Position numbers and translations under genes: made by a program | Part shown: one piece after another, positions 40,430-54,094 of the stretch | How the letters are laid out: every line of letters begins with the position of its first letter | Position numbering within the stretch: the first letter of the stretch is position 1 | Notes under the pieces: generated by a model | What the model saw: the letters and a program-made list of their open reading frames with translations, nothing else | What the model was told of the DNA's origin: nothing | Databases searched by the model: none | Origin: Cacajao melanocephalus | Taxonomy: Eukaryota; Chordata; Mammalia; Primates; Pitheciidae | Length of the DNA stretch: 64,000 nucleotides | Direction of reading: 5' to 3' | NCBI GenBank assembly: GCA_963573385.1 | Contig: CAUYLG010062032.1 | Coordinates: 124,001 to 188,000, forward strand

Positions 40430-41575
40430 CATTTAACATATTTATTTAACACCGATGATATACCAGATGTGATTCTAGGTTATGGGGATGCATCAGTGAA
40501 CAAAATAAATAATGTTTCTCTCTATGGAGCTTAACTCTGATAGGCTAGATTGACTGACAATAAAGAAAGAAAAATATATAATACAATGCCAGGTAGCATT
40601 AAGTGCTATGAAAGCAACAGCTCAAGGAGGTAAGGTGATGAGAATGAGAGGGCTGTATTTTAGGTAGAGAGATCAAAGAAAGACTCCATGAACAGAGGCT
40701 GTTTTAGCAGAGATACTCCAATGAATGAATTGGGAACTACATTGGTTAAAGCTCACAAAAGAAGACATAGAGGAGAGCCTTCCAGGCAGAAGAATCCCCA
40801 AATACAAAATCCTGAGGCAAGAAAAAGTTTTTTGTGTTAGAGGAGGAGCAAGGGGTCAGTGTGTATGAAGCAAGTAATCAGAGGAGAAAATTGTTTGTTA
40901 GGAGAAGATCAGGGCAGAGAAAGAGTCATAGCCTGATCACACAGGCTTTGCAGACTTTGTGATTTCTTTTTTTCTACATATGATCTGACACCAGTAGAAT
41001 ACTATAAGCAGGAAAGTTGCAGGAGTGTTGAGAACAGACTATACAAAGACAGTAAAGCCAAAGGTGGTGGTCAGGACTCCGATGGCTGTACAAGGGGTGG
41101 GGATGTCAAAGGAGTAGTGTGGTCTGGCGGATATTTGGAAGGCAGAGCCAATACAATACACTGGCAGATTGAATGTGAAATATGAGAGAAGGTAAAGGAT
41201 CACTTCAAGGCTTGGAACTGAGTCACTATTGAGTTGAGATGCCATTTTCTGAAATGAGAACACAGAGAAAGAACAGTTTTGGAGATGGAAATCAAGATTT
41301 TGGCTCTGTACCTGTGAAGTTTGAGATAATTGTTAAACATCCATTTGGAGAGGTTAAATAAATAGTGGGAAATAAAACCCTGGGGTTCTGGGGAAAGATC
41401 AAAGCTGTAAATATAATTTCAGAGTCATGAGCCCATGAAGGGTAGTTAAAGCCACAAGACCAGATGAGTTCAACATTAATGAAAGTTGATTGATAGAGAA
41501 GGCCAAAGACTAGATTCTGAATTATATCCAAATTGCTCACATTGAAGAGGGGTCCATTTTCTCAATGTATCTGTT
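40430..41575 (-). mobile_element. Long L2 LINE: ORF2 end plus 3'-UTR
   Basis: In reverse orientation the order is that of L2. First comes the 3' terminus (TATTTATTTAACACCGATGA, GTTATGGGGATGCATCAGTG, CTATGGAGCTTAACTC). Next is the 3'-UTR (AGTGCTATGAAAGCAACAG, CCTTCCAGGCAGAAGAATCC, CCTGAGGCAAGAAAAAG). Last is the coding part (AGTAGAATACTATAAGCAGG, GAAGGCAGAGCCAATACAAT, GACCAGATGAGTTCAACATT). One of the longest L2 pieces in the window. Confidence 0.8.
41000..41560 (-). pseudogene. L2 ORF2 (reverse transcriptase) C-terminal remnant
   Basis: Minus-strand frame 41263-41039 contains MASQLNSDSVPSLEVILYLL and FTFNLPVYCIGSAFQISAR, which align in spirit with the L2/CR1 reverse-transcriptase segment 'LGV.LD.SLSF..HI..I..S....L..ISRI'. 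Upstream, 41540-41292 holds further degraded pieces (HDSEIIFTALIFPQNP). Multiple stops and shifts; the catalytic region is outside the fragment. Confidence 0.65.
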
Positions 41576-43264
41576 ATATAGAATGTTCATTCTGTTTCAC
41601 TTCATTATGACATAACCGTAAAAGTAAAGTGACAATTAGAAGGGCTATTGGAATAGGTCATAGAACTTCACCATCTAACTAACTCTAGGTCTGTTGATAG
41701 CTAGATCCATAGACTTGAGCTATATTATTTCCCTCATTGGATTTCAGGTGCATTGTCTATATATTACAATGGTGGATATTGTTGGCTTTTGAGCAGGAGG
41801 AATACAGGAAAGCAGGAAAACTAGCACTAATGGGTTTCAAGATTTGTTAGTTGCCTGGTGGGAAAGTTACTTGTTTTGGAAAGATTTAGCTACCTTAAGC
41901 ATGGCCTGTGTGATCTGTCATGATCTGAGAATCTTTTGCAACCGTTCCTGAATAGCACTGGCTTCGTTTTCAGCTTGCATTTCACTTAATTGTATTGTTC
42001 TATAACTTGGTCAATGATGGCTTGGTTTCAAACACTAGAAACTCTCTGAAAGTACCCTGAAAAGAAAACAATATATATTGGGTATCTTGCAGACCTCAGG
42101 GCACAAAGTGCTTCCAGTTCTTCTGAGGGACAGAACCAAGAAATGGAAGGCTTTTATTCTCATCCTGGTTTCCTCTTCTCTAATTACACATAGTCTGTCC
42201 TGACTCTGCCAACATGGTGCCTTGAATCTCTGATATATGTAAACTCCATGTCCAGTTTCTACAGATAATTGACCCTTTCTCTATATGTCCCAATTTCATA
42301 TTCCTGGGCAAGAGATCTGGATTCAATCAACCTACCCTCTATAGTGATGTTCTCTCAATCAGTTGCCCACTCCTGGTATAGATACCTATAACCAAAAAGG
42401 GGTGGGTTCACGCAGTACCTGCTTGAAGGATTCTAATTTTAAGGTTAGAAGCTTAAGGTTGGAAGAACAAAGCTATCCCTAAAGAGATCCAATATAGAAA
42501 ATAAAAATAAAAAATTACTAGTTCTAAATTCTCATATTATTCAGACCCATTCTCCTCCCCCACCATTTCCCACACATACACAAACTTTCAAATGCTATTA
42601 CAATGAAGGAGGAAATATGAATCTGTGGTTCTGCAGCAGGAAATAAGTAATATAAATCTACAATTCCAATTGCCTAGATGCTAAAACATCAATATCCTTT
42701 CAAATACTTTGGTTTGGCTACATATTTTTTTGATTTTTTAAGTCCTTCATCAATACTACATGTTATTATGGCATTAAGACTTAATAAAGTATAGCTTTTT
42801 TTTTTTTTACATAGCCTTCTAAGTTTTAAGGCTGTTTCTATAAGATGCCTACTCAATTGATTAAAATATCAGCATCAATCAATCAAACTATCTGGATTAC
42901 TATACAGAATTTCTTGACTATATTTAATCTTTGAAAAATTAATCAATTATTATCATAGGTATCTAATTTCAGAAACTCTTTTAATATTCATTGATGCCTC
43001 TTTGGAAATTGTATTTTCTAAGGCAACATATTTATTTCTTCTTGAGATCTCTTGAAGTCATAAGAGTATACCGTTTCCCTAAAGGTCTGAGAAACAGGGC
43101 TAAAACTGACTCCAAAATAGCAAACAGTCTTTTAGTGTATTTTCTGTCTACTTGAATCTTCCAAACCACATTAATCATATGTCACTCAGAAGAACAAGGT
43201 TTTAATGAAAAAGAGTATTTGGGGCTTTTTAATTTAATTTGTCTCTTAAATATTCTGAATGAAG
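41576..43264. other. No recognised feature; probable unassigned old repeat near 42080-42420
   Basis: Between 42080 and 42420 the sequence (CAGTTCTTCTGAGGGACAG, CCAATTTCATATTCCTGGGC, AGTTGCCCACTCCTGGTATAG) has the feel of an old interspersed repeat, but I cannot name the family. A T-run lies at 42798-42808. Confidence 0.35.
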
Positions 43265-44565
43265 AAGGAGGGATTGCTGGCAAGATGGCCTAATAGAAAC
43301 TGCTCTGGTTGGCAGTTCCAGCAAGACTGAGGCAGAGGTGGGTGATTTCTCCATTTCCAACTGAGGTACCCGGTTCATCTCACTGGGACTGGTTGGACAG
43401 TGGGTGCTGCCCATGGAGGGGGATCCAAAGCAGGGTGTGGCATTGCCTCACCTGGAAAGCGCAAGGGAGACTTTCCCTCCCAGCCAAGGAAAGCCATCAG
43501 AGACTGTGCGATGCACTCTGGTCCAGATACGGCACTTTTCCCATGATCTTTGCAACCCACAGATGAGGAGATTCTCTCTGGTGCCAGTTTCAAGCACAAA
43601 ACTGGGTGTCCATTTGGGCAGACACCAAGCTAGCCGCAGGAGTTTTTTTTCCACACCCCGGTGGCACCTGGAATGCCAGTGAGACAGAATCGTTCACTAC
43701 CCTGGAAAGGGGGGCTGAAGCCAGGGAGCGAAGTGGTCTGGCTCGGTCGGCCCCACCCCCATGGAGCCCAGCAAGCAGAGATCCACTGGCTTGAAATTGC
43801 TGCTATCACAGCAGCCTGAGATTGACCTGGGACACTAGAGTTTGGTGGGGCGAGGGGTGACCACCATTGCTGAGCCTTGAGTAGGCAGTTTTACCCTCAG
43901 TGTAAACAAAGCCCCTGGAAGTTTAAACTGGGCAGAGCCCACTGCAGCTCAGCAAGGCTACTATGGCCAGAATGCCTCTCCTCTATGGGCAAAGCATCTC
44001 TGAAAAAAAGTCAGAAGCCCCAGTCAGGGACTTACAGATAAAACCTCCATCTCCCTTTGACAGAGCACCTTGGGGAAGGGGTGGCTGTGGGTGCAGCTTC
44101 AGCAGACTTAAATGTCCCTGCCTGACAGATCTGAAGAGAGCAGTGGACTTCCTAAGACAGCATTTGAACTCTGATAAGGGACAGACTACTGCCTCTTCAA
44201 GTGGGTCCCTGACCCCTGTGTATCCTAACTTGGAGACACCTCCCAGAGGGGGCCGAGAGACACCTCATACAGGAGACCTCTGGCTGGCAGCTAGAAGTTA
44301 CTCCTCTGGGACAAAGCTTCCAGAGAAAGGAACAGCAGCAGTCTTTGCTGTTCTGCAGCCTCTGCTGGAGATACCCAGGCAAACAGGGTCTGGGAGTGGA
44401 CCTCCAGCAAACTCCAGCAGACCTGCAGAAGAGGGGCCTGAATGTTAGAAGAAAAACTAACAAACAGAAAGGAATACTATTAACATCAACCAAAAGGACA
44501 TCAGCACAGAGACCCCATCCGAAGGTCATTGACTTCAAAGAACAAAGGTAGATAACTCCACAAGG
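43265..44565 (+). promoter_or_regulatory. L1 5'-UTR with relic internal promoter
   Basis: The L1 5'-UTR is known to hold an internal RNA polymerase II promoter that drives ORF1/ORF2 mRNA, and often an antisense promoter. Here it is GC-richer than the flanks but has lost most CpGs. Activity today is unlikely. The 161-codon plus-strand and 154-codon minus-strand frames (43963-44448, 44197-44661) within it are chance frames. Confidence 0.6.
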
Positions 44566-45614
44566 ATGGAGAGAAACCAGCACAAAAAGCTGAAAATTCC
44601 AAAAAAAGAAAAAGAAAGAGCACCTCTTCTCCTCCAAAGGATCACAACTGCTCAGCAGCAAGGGAACTAAACTGGACAGAGAATGAGTTTGATGAATTGA
44701 CAGAAGCAGGTTTCAGAAGGTGGGTAATAATAACAAACTCCTCTGAGCTAAAGAAGCATGTTCTAACCCAATGGAAAGAAGCTAACAACCTTGCAAAAAG
44801 ATTAGATGAATTGCTAACTAGAATAACCAGTTATTCTATTTAGAGATTAGAGAATTTAGAGAAGAACATAAATGACCTGATGTAGCTGAAAAATAGCACG
44901 AGAACTTTGGGAAGCACACAGGAGTAGCAATAGCCAAATCGATTAAGCAGAAGAAAAGATATCAGAGATTGAAGATAAACTCAATGAAATAAAGCAAGAA
45001 GACAAGATTAGAAATAAAAGAATGAAAATAAACAACGCCTTCAAGAGATATGCAGCTATGTGAAAAGACCAAATCTGTGTTTGATTGGTGTACCTGAAAG
45101 TGACATGGAGAATGGAACCAAGTTGGAAAACACTCTTCAGGATATCATCCAGGAGAACTTCCCCAACCTAGCAAGGCAGGCCAACATTCAAATTCCGGAA
45201 ATACAGAGACCACCATAAAGATACTCCTTCAGAAGAGCAACCCCAAGACACATAATCATCAGATACACCAAGGTTGAAATGAAGGAAAAAAAGGGCAGCC
45301 AGAGAGAAAAGTTAGGTTACCCCAAAGGGAAGCCCATCAGACTAAAAGTGGATCTCGCTGCAAAAACCCTACAAAGCAGAAGAGAGTGAGGCCCAATATT
45401 CAACATTCTTTGAGAAAAGAATTTTCAACCTAGAATTTCATATTCAGCCAAACTAATCTTCATAAGCGAAGAAGAAATAAAATCCTTTACAGACAAGGAA
45501 ATGCTGAGAGATTTTGTCACCACCAGACCTGCCCTACAAGAGCTCCCGAAGGAAACACTAAATATGTAAAGGAACAACCAGTACTAGCCACTGCAAAAAT
45601 TTACCAAATTACAA
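44566..45614 (+). pseudogene. L1 ORF1 pseudogene
   Basis: Starts at ATG 44566 in the ORF1 context (GGATGGAGAGAAACCAG) and can be followed to about 45614, close to the usual length. ORF1 encodes the trimeric coiled-coil RNA-binding chaperone of L1. Recognisable nucleotide blocks include TATGTGAAAAGACCAAATCTG, GGTGTACCTGAAAGTGACATGG and GAGATTTTGTCACCACCAGACC. It carries many frameshifts, an in-frame TAG early in the coiled-coil region (near 44840) and a premature TAA near 45566. No open piece over 60 codons remains. Confidence 0.9.
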
Positions 45615-45680
45615 AGACCATCGATACTATGAAGAAATTGCATCAACTAACGGGCAAAATAACCAGCTAACATCATCATA

Positions 45681-48600
45681 ATGACAAGATCAAATCCACA
45701 CATAATGGTATTAACCTTAAATGTAAACAGGCTAAATGCCCCAATTAAAAGATACAGACTGGCAAATGGGATAGTCAAGACCCATCAGTGTGATGTATTC
45801 AGGAGACCCATCTCACATGCAAAGACATACATAAGCTCAAAATAAGGTGATGGAAGAATATTTACCAAGCAAATGGAAAGAAAAAAAAAAGCAGGGGTTA
45901 CAATCCTAGTCACTGATCAAAACAGACTTTAACAAAGATTGAAAGAGAATAATAAGGGTATTATATAATGATAAAGGGATCAATGCAACAAGAAGAGCTA
46001 ACTATCCTTAATATATATGCACCCAATACAGGAGCACCCAGATTAATAAAGCAAGTCTTAGAGACTTAGAGACAACCTACAAAGAGACTTGGACTCCCAC
46101 ACTATAATATAGGGAGAATATAACACCCCACTGTCAATATTAGACAGTGTAATGAGACAGAAAATCAACAAGGATATTCAGGACTTGAACTCAACTCTGG
46201 ACCGTGCAGACCTAATGGACATCTACAGAACTCTCCCCTCCAAATCAACAGAATATACATTCTTCTCAGCACCATATCATACTTATTCTAAAATCGACCA
46301 CTTAATTGGAAGTAAAACACTCCTCAGCAAATGCAAAAGAAAAAAAAATAATAACAAATAGTCTCTCAGATGACAGTGCAATCAAATTAGAAATCAGTAT
46401 TAAGAAACTCACTCAAAACTGCACAACTACATGGAAACGGAACAATCTGCTCTTGAATGGCTACTGGGTAAATGACAAAATTAAGGGAGTAATAAAGATG
46501 TACTTTGAAATCAATGAGAACAAAGACACAATGTACCAGAATCTCTGGGACACATTTAAAGCAGTATGTAGAGGGAAATTTATAGCACTAAATACCCACA
46601 AGAGAAAGCAGGAACAATCTAAAATAAACACCCTAACACAAAAATTAAAAGAACTAGAGAAGCAAGAGCAAACAAATTCAAAAGCTAGCAGAAGACAAGA
46701 AATAACTAAGATCAGTGAAGAACTGAAGGAGATAGAGACATGGAAAACCCTTCAAAAAATCAATGAATCCAGGAGCTGGTTTTTTTGAAAGGATCAACAA
46801 AATAGACCACTAGTCAGACTAATGAAGCAAAGAGGGAAAAATCAAATAGACACAATAAAAAATGATAAAGGGGATGTCACAACCAATCCCACAGAAAAAC
46901 ACACTACCATCAAAGAATACTATAAACACCTCTATGAAAATAAACAAGAAAATCTAGAAGAAATAGATACATTCCTGGACACATATACCCTCCCAAGACT
47001 GACAAGGAAGAAGTAAAATCCCTGAACAGACCAATAACAACCTCTGAATTGAGGCAGTAACTAATAGCCTACCAACTAAAAGAAGTCTATGACCAGACAG
47101 ATTCACAGCCAAATTCTACCAGAGGTATACAAAGAGGAGCTGGTACCACTCCTCCTGAAACTATTCCAAACAACAGAAAAAGAGGGACTCCTCCCTAACT
47201 CATTTCATGAGGCCTGCATCATCCTGATACCAAAACATGACAGAGACACAACAAAAAAAGAAAATTTCAGGACAATATCCCTGATGAACGTTGATGCAAA
47301 ACCCTCTAAAATACTGGCAAACCAAATCCAGCAGCGCATCAAAAAACGTATCCACCACTATCAAGTCAGATTCATCTCTGGGATGCAAGGCTGGTTCAAC
47401 ATATGCAAATCAATAAACGTAATCCATCACATAAACAGAACCAATGACAACAACCACATAATTATCTCAATAGATGCAGAAAATGCCTTCAACAAAATTC
47501 AACAGCCCTTCATGCTAAAAACTCTCAATAAACTAGATATTGATGGAACATGTCTCAAAATAACAATAGCTATTTATGACAAACTCACAGATAATATCAT
47601 ATTGAATGGGCAAAGACTGGAAGCATTCCCTTTGAAAACTGGCACAGGACAAGGGTGCCCTCTCTCATCACTCCTGTTCAACATAGTACTTGAAGTTCTG
47701 GCCAGGGCAATCAGGTGAGAGAAATAAATAAAGTGTGTTCAATTAGGAAATGAGGAAGTCAAATTGTCTCTGTTTGCAGATGACATGATTGTATATTTAG
47801 AAAACTCCATTACCTCAGCCCAAAATCTCCTTAAGCTGATAAGCAACTTCAGCAGTCTCAGGATACAAAATCAATGTGCAAAAATCATAAGCATTCCCAT
47901 ACACCAATAACAGACAAACATAGAGCCAAATCATGAGTGAACTCCCATTCATGAATGCTACAAAGAGAATTAAAAAAAGCTATAAAAACAACTTACAAGG
48001 GATGTGAAGGACTGCTACAAGGAGAGCAGACTGCTGCTGAAGAAAATAAGAGAGAACACAAACAAAAGGGAAAACATTCCATATTCATGGATAGGAAGAA
48101 TCCATATCATAAAAATGGCCATACTGCCCAAAGTAATTTATAGATACAATGCTATCCCCATCAAGTTACCATTGACTTTCTTCACATAATTGGAAATACT
48201 ACTATAAATTCATATGGAACCAAAAATGGGCCCACATAGCTAAGATAATCCTAAGCAAAAAGAACAAAGCTTGTGGCATCACATTACTTGATGTTACGGT
48301 AGGAACATAAACAGCATGGTACTGATACCAAAACAGAGATAGAGACCAATGGAACAGAACAGAGGCCTCAGAAATAATGTCACACATCCATAACCATTTG
48401 ATCTTTGACAAACCTGATAAAAACAAACAATGGGGAAAGGATTTCTTATTTAATAAATGGTTTTGGGAAGATTGGCTAGCTATATGCAGAAAGCTGAAAC
48501 TAGATCCCTTCCTTCCACATTTTACAAAAATTAACTCTAGATGGATTAAAGATTTTAACATAAGACTTAAAACCATAAAAAACTCTAGAAGAAGACCTAG

Positions 48601-49460
48601 GCAATACCATTCAGCACATAGGCAAGGACTTCATGACTAAAACACCAAAAGCAATTGCAACAAAAGCCAAAAAGACAAATTAAATCTAATTAAACTAAAG
48701 AGCTTCTGCACAGCAAAAGAAACTATCTTCAGAGTGAACAGGCAACCTACAGAATGGGATAAAATTTTTGCAATCTATCCATCTGACAAAGGGTTAATAT
48801 CCAGAATCTACAAAGAACTTAAATTTACAAGAAAAAAAAAACAAACAACCTCATCAAAAGTGGGCAAAGGGTACGAACAAGACACGTCTCAAAAGGAGAC
48901 ATTTATGCAGCCAACAAACATATTTTTAAAAAGCTCATCATCACTGGTCATTAGAGAAATGCAAATCAAAACCACATTGAGATACCATCTCATGTCAGAA
49001 TGGCGATCATTAAAAGTCAGGAAACAATAGATGCTGGAGAGGACCTGGAGAATAGGAACGCTTTTACACTGTTGGTGGGAGTGTAAATTACTTCAACCAT
49101 TGTGGAAGACTCTGTGGTGATTCCTCAAGGATCTAGAACTAGAAATACCATTTGACCCAGCAATCCCATTACTGGGTATATACCCAAAGGATTATATATC
49201 ATTCTACTATAAATACACATGCACACGAATGTTTATTGTGGCACTGTTCACAATAGCAAAGACTTAGAACTAACCCAAATGCCTATCAATGGTAGACTGG
49301 ATAAAGAAAATGTGGCACATATACACCATGGAATACTATGCAGCCATAAAAAGGATGAGTTCATGTCTTTTGCAGGGACATGAATGAGGCTGGAAACCAT
49401 CATTCTCAGCAAACTAACACAAGAACAGAACACCTGTCCTCACTCATAAGTGGGTGTTGA
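45681..49460 (+). pseudogene. L1 ORF2 pseudogene
   Basis: ATG at 45681 (ATGACAAGATCAAATCCACA) to TGA at 49458-49460, about 3.78 kb, near full length. The intact family protein is an endonuclease plus reverse transcriptase. The endonuclease SDH motif reads S-D-D near 46366-46374 and the GDFNT motif region near 46110 is broken, so the endonuclease is dead. The reverse-transcriptase motif F-A-D-D is still readable at 47773-47784, but in a different segment from the longest open piece (47089-47718, 209 codons, ending [13 protein letters not shown]). Other open pieces: 46306-46788, 46822-47016, 48377-48640, 48734-49030. Several frameshifts and stops separate them. Confidence 0.93.
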
Positions 49461-49825
49461 ACAATGAGAACACATGGACACAGGGAGGGGACATCATACA
49501 CCAGGGCCTGTGGCAAGGCGGGAGCCTAGGGCAAGGATAGCATTAGGAGAAATACCTAATTTAGATAACGAGTTGATGGGTGCAGCAAACCACCATGGCA
49601 TGTGTATACCTATGCAACATACCTGCACATTCTGCACATGTACCGCAGAACTTAAAGTATAATTTTAAAAACGTATATATTTTAGCATAAGACATATTTT
49701 TCTCTCCTGTCTGTATAAATGTCACTTTCTCTTAAAAGCAACCACCACCAACCACCACCTTATGTGGCAGGACATTTTGGTTAGAAACTAGCATTTCAAT
49801 AAAACATTCCAGCTGGGTAATGTAA

Positions 49826-50135
<310 letters not shown>

Positions 50136-51224
50136 CATAGTTTGAAATTTACTGAAAACCTTTTAGTTTCTTATGTCATATGCTTTCTAAATAATTCTTT
50201 AGCAGGATATTAAAACTAAAAGCCTTTTAACCTAAGTAAAAAGAAGATAGAAAACAATGCTCTTTTTATAGATATGTCCTTCTGCAGGGAAGGAGTTATT
50301 CCTTATTAGCAAGGAAAGCTGAAAAAGATGAAGATGAATAATCAGATTGTTGGAAGTAGGGCCTAACAGCTGGTACAATGTAAACAAACTGCAGGTATTG
50401 AAAGAGTACAGGTTTCCAGTCTATTTCCTTTTTCGTAAAATGTCTGGCTCCCGTATTCTTTATTCCGATGGGTTCATACCTGGCATAGAAGTTTCTTGGC
50501 TGTATTTTTACAGAAGATCTGTTGGAAATGAATTGAGAAACTTGACAGGAACAGCTTGAGGTATTTGATGAATAATAGAGAACTTCCACCATCCAAGTGT
50601 CTGACTAGAACAGAATGAGAAGTATTAGGAACTTGGAAAAAAGGAAAGATTGATTTAAAAATAATACACAGCTCTAACCCACTGGCAAATACAGTTCTTT
50701 CTAAAGCACTGTAGACAGATCACATAGGGAAAGATCTTAAATTAGATTTTCATAGACTTATTTGGACTGTCTTCCCTGTTGTTTGTAACTTGCTGCTTCC
50801 TGCAACCCATCAAAAATAAAAATATAAAAAGGAAAACTAAAACCCTGCACAGAAAGTACCAGTGTTGTAAGGGTATATTTCTTACATATGTAAGGTGCAA
50901 TTCATTTTGCATTCTCACCCTATGAAGAGTGATTTAGTTAACTCCTTTTGTACTTGTAGTTTAATATCCTATGGACTAAAACAATTCATTAAAAATCTTA
51001 TTTAACAACCCTGTTATTAGCATAGCAAACATTTTAAAACACATAGGATGTTTCTTTCTCGTTTCTATGTAGAAGATACCTAGCACATACTTAGAATGAT
51101 TCAACTTAAATTACTTTCATACAGTGTTCTATATATGGACTTCATAAACATTGAAAGCAGTTTTAAAATCCAGACTGCCTTCAAAAGGAATGAAGAAGTT
51201 GATCCTAAAAAACAAAAGGAAAAC
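50136..51224. other. No recognised feature; unique-looking
   Basis: Opposing frames at 50296-50592 (minus, 98 codons) and 50347-50559 (plus, 70 codons) overlap and show no domain. Confidence 0.4.
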
Positions 51225-51325
51225 AAGTTTGGGCTAAACTCACCAAACTTTAATTCCTTCATCAATAAAATGAAGCCGTTTGACTAGATGAACTGTTAAA
51301 CATCTTTCAGTTCTAACAGTCTGTG
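51225..51325 (+). repeat. MIR-related SINE 3' fragment
   Basis: CATCAATAAAATGAAGCCGTTTGACTAGATGAACTGTTAAACATC and TTTCAGTTCTAACAGTCTGTG follow the MIR-type 'tgtaaaatgagg..ggactagatgatct..ttccagctctaacattctatg' pattern. Confidence 0.5.
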
Positions 51326-51689
51326 TACCCAAATTACTTTTGATGAATAAAGTTTTCTTTTAAGCATCCATTGATTTTTTTCACTTAAGTCATATTTTTT
51401 CTAGTTTTCACTAGGAGTCAGAGAATATATATTATCATTCCAGATTTATCCCCCTGGGGTAGGTATGTGTTGGCAAAGAAAACAAAGATTTAATAGAATT
51501 CAGAACATGTGGCCCAGTGTTGTCTACTATTTTATTTGGGGGGTAGAGGAGGAATCTTTTAGATTATAATTTTCAAAACAATTTATGCTTAAATTCAGTG
51601 GACACTTTTTAGCTCCAATTTGACCTCGCCTCTGAGCGACTCTTAACATGACCAACTCCTTTTCTGTCAGGAACAAAAAAATTTTTTTC

Positions 51690-52570
51690 CGACACCATCC
51701 TCGTAGCTTTCCTTCTAGCTATCCACTATTTTTCCTAATCTCTATTGCATGTTCGTACTCCATTTTTTGTTGTTCTGTTCTACACCCTTTTCTCTGCTTC
51801 GTCTCTGAACATTCTGTTCATACCCAAATACTATCTACTAATGCATGCTCAAATCAATATCCCCACCCAATCCAATTTCACTTTTGAGAGACCAGTATAT
51901 CCAACTGCCTCGAGTCCATATGCTTTTTGGACTCAGAGCCACAAAACACAGCATGTATAAAACTAAATGTGTGCCCTGTCCACCCAGACTCCAGCCCGCT
52001 CTTTCTGTCTTACCTCTTTATCAGTTAATTTTGCCATCAACCATATAGTCCCTAAATCAGTCATCAGAGACACCAGCTTCTCCTTCAATTTCACATTTAA
52101 GCAACTACTACATATAATAAAATTTATCTTCAGAAATATGTTTCAAACCTGTCAGGTTTTGTGGTGGTGGTTGTTTTCCATGTCCACTGTGCACAACTAT
52201 CATCTTTTAATTACATCTTGTTCACAGTCCTTCTCCTGTGAAACCCCATTCTCCATTCTTCATTCTCAGTATCAAAATGCAAATCTGATCATATCACTTT
52301 TAAACTCCTTTAGTTGTCTGCTCTTAACAATAGGATAAATCTGTATTTTTGACAAAACACATAAAGCCTTTGCTATCTGACCTTCACTAACTCTCCCGCT
52401 TCCCTGTTGCCCCTTGTCCCACCTCAAACTTAATATTACTGCTGTCCCCTAAATATTTCTTTCAGTCCCCTAAATACATCATTTCTTTCTATTCTCTGGA
52501 GGCTTTTCTATAGGTTCTTCCTTCTTCCTAGAACACTTACTTTCCTTTTGCAATTCTCAGCTGAGCCAGA
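51690..52570 (+). mobile_element. L2 LINE: ORF2 end and 3'-UTR
   Basis: GAGACCAGTATATCCAACTGCC, CTTATCAGTTAATTTTGCCA-like sequence and CAAATCTGATCATATCACTT followed by AAAGCCTTTGCTATCTGACC and TTCCTTCTTCCTAGAACACTT are in L2 order and spacing. Short open frames (51648-52338) on this strand are L2 ORF2 debris, strongly decayed. Confidence 0.75.
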
Positions 52571-52599
52571 AAATAAATATCCTAAAATATTTTGAGTAA

Positions 52600-52800
52600 T
52601 TTCTGATACAAAGCCTTAAACACTATACATGTTATTCACTTGTTAAATTCTCATTAGTTTCCTATTAATTATCGTCATCATTATTTTACAATGAGGGGTC
52701 TGAAAAACAGTGAAGAAATTGCCTAAGATCAGAAAAGCAGAAATTGGCAAAGCCAACATTTGACTCTCTACTTCAGAGCCAATGATCTAGAGAGGTATGC
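52600..52800 (-). repeat. MIR SINE
   Basis: Reverse-orientation MIR: ATTATTTTACAATGAGGGGTCTG, GAAGAAATTGCCTAAGATCAG, CAACATTTGACTCTCTACTTCAGAGCC. Confidence 0.75.
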
Positions 52801-53859
52801 TTAAAAGTAATTTTCTCTGTTAAGACTTGAGCTGTCTCTGCCCCACTGCCCTTAAACTGGACTAGGTTTAGATTCCTGACATAAATCCTGACATTGTGTC
52901 CACCGCTTCCACTACCAAAGCATTTATATTTTGAGCCACTGCCTTTGAACTGTCTTTCCTGCCAAACTATATAGATCTCGCAGGCAGGAATTACATTTGT
53001 TATGTGAATGAATGAACAAAAGAAAACTATTAATGCTCTGCATTCCATTTGACATTTGTTAAAGATTTCTGTGACTTCGGGCAAAGGTTTTTTTCCGTAT
53101 TTCTGGTACTGCCTTTTCACAATTTGTGAAATTAGAATTGTGCAGACATTTCCTCTTAAGAATAGCCAATTCATAATCATGTGTATACTCTGCAAGTTAA
53201 CATATTCATCTCAACAGTCCCAAGGAGTTAGAAATGGTCTCCGGTCCTCTCCTTTCTGCTACTCCTCAGTAGCACTTGGCTGTGCTTATGCAACATGAGG
53301 CAATGTCTACCAGAGGCAGAGAATTTCTCTTTTCAACAAGCAGCTCGTACAATGGATGTTTGAAGCCTGGGTTTTCCTTTGTCTTGTATGTTGCTTTCTC
53401 AGCATTTGCCATAGGATGCATTTCCTCATAAACCAATAATTTTAAAAATACATGTATTCCTGAGCTGGCCCACAAGTGCATGTTTAATTTATCAGTATAC
53501 AACACTATTCAAAGGAAATATCCAAATGTTATTTCTTTAAATGAAGGGTTCCTATATGTCAGTTAACTTTTGCACTCTTTTAGAAACCCAGCCACTGTCT
53601 TAGATCCCTGTTCCTATGGCAAAATTAATTCCGATCAAAACAAAAGGTTTAGAAATGAGCTCAAAAAAAATGATAATGTTACTGTAAGCCAGTGATTTTG
53701 TATTGCCCTTCAAAGAATGCCCACGAACACAAAACCAACAAAAAAATAGGAAAGAATAAACTGAGATTTATGAGTGAGTATTTTTAGGAAGGTATATGAT
53801 TACTAGAAAAGAGCTATTTTAGTATGTATTACAGGAATCTCATTGGCTCTAGAACTGAA
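52801..53859. other. No recognised feature
   Basis: Holds a 140-codon minus-strand frame (53195-52773) that includes GSGS and GSGSGG runs and begins in a MIR. I see no family match and no conserved domain, and judge it non-coding. Two similar 17-base words (CCACTGCCCTTAAACTG and CCACTGCCTTTGAACTG, near 52843 and 52937) lie in it. Confidence 0.35.
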
Positions 53860-54010
53860 GCAAACAAGCACTGTATGACTTCAGACACACTATTGAGCCT
53901 CTTGATTATTTTTTTCTATAAAATATGATTCATTACCTCAAATAATTATTACAAAGATTAAATACGTTAAGTGTACATAACACATAGGAAAAGTTAAATA
54001 GATACTAATT
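53860..54010 (+). repeat. MIR SINE
   Basis: GTATGACTTCAGACACACTATTGAGCCTC, CTATAAAATATGATTCATTACCTC and ATTACAAAGATTAAATACG are the MIR core and 3' region. Confidence 0.78.
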
Positions 54011-54094
54011 TAATTAACATTAAGATGATCTGTCAAATTATAACTATGCAAATATTTTTTCAAAGTAAAATTTATGGAATAGGTAAAATGACTA

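Larger units (their letters stand above)
43265..49672 (+). mobile_element. Full-length but inactive primate L1 (older L1PA/L1PB type)
   Basis: All four parts are present in order over 6.4 kb: 5'-UTR starting GATTGCTGGCAAGATGGCC, ORF1, ORF2 and a 3'-UTR ending CTTAAAGTATAATTTTAAAA. Both ORFs are full of stops and frameshifts and the A-tail is almost gone, so it cannot move. I could not define target duplications. It is in inverted orientation to the L1s at 17.05-18.72, 38.0-39.2 and 60.35-64.0 kb. Confidence 0.95.

Noticed and set aside
43963..44661. 161-codon (+) and 154-codon (-) frames in the 5' part of the plus-strand L1
   Set aside because: Both lie in the L1 5'-UTR and overlap on opposite strands.
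52773..53195. 140-codon minus-strand frame with Gly-Ser-Gly runs
   Set aside because: Begins in a MIR, has no recognisable domain and no context of a gene. The Gly-Ser words come from a short repeated nucleotide word.
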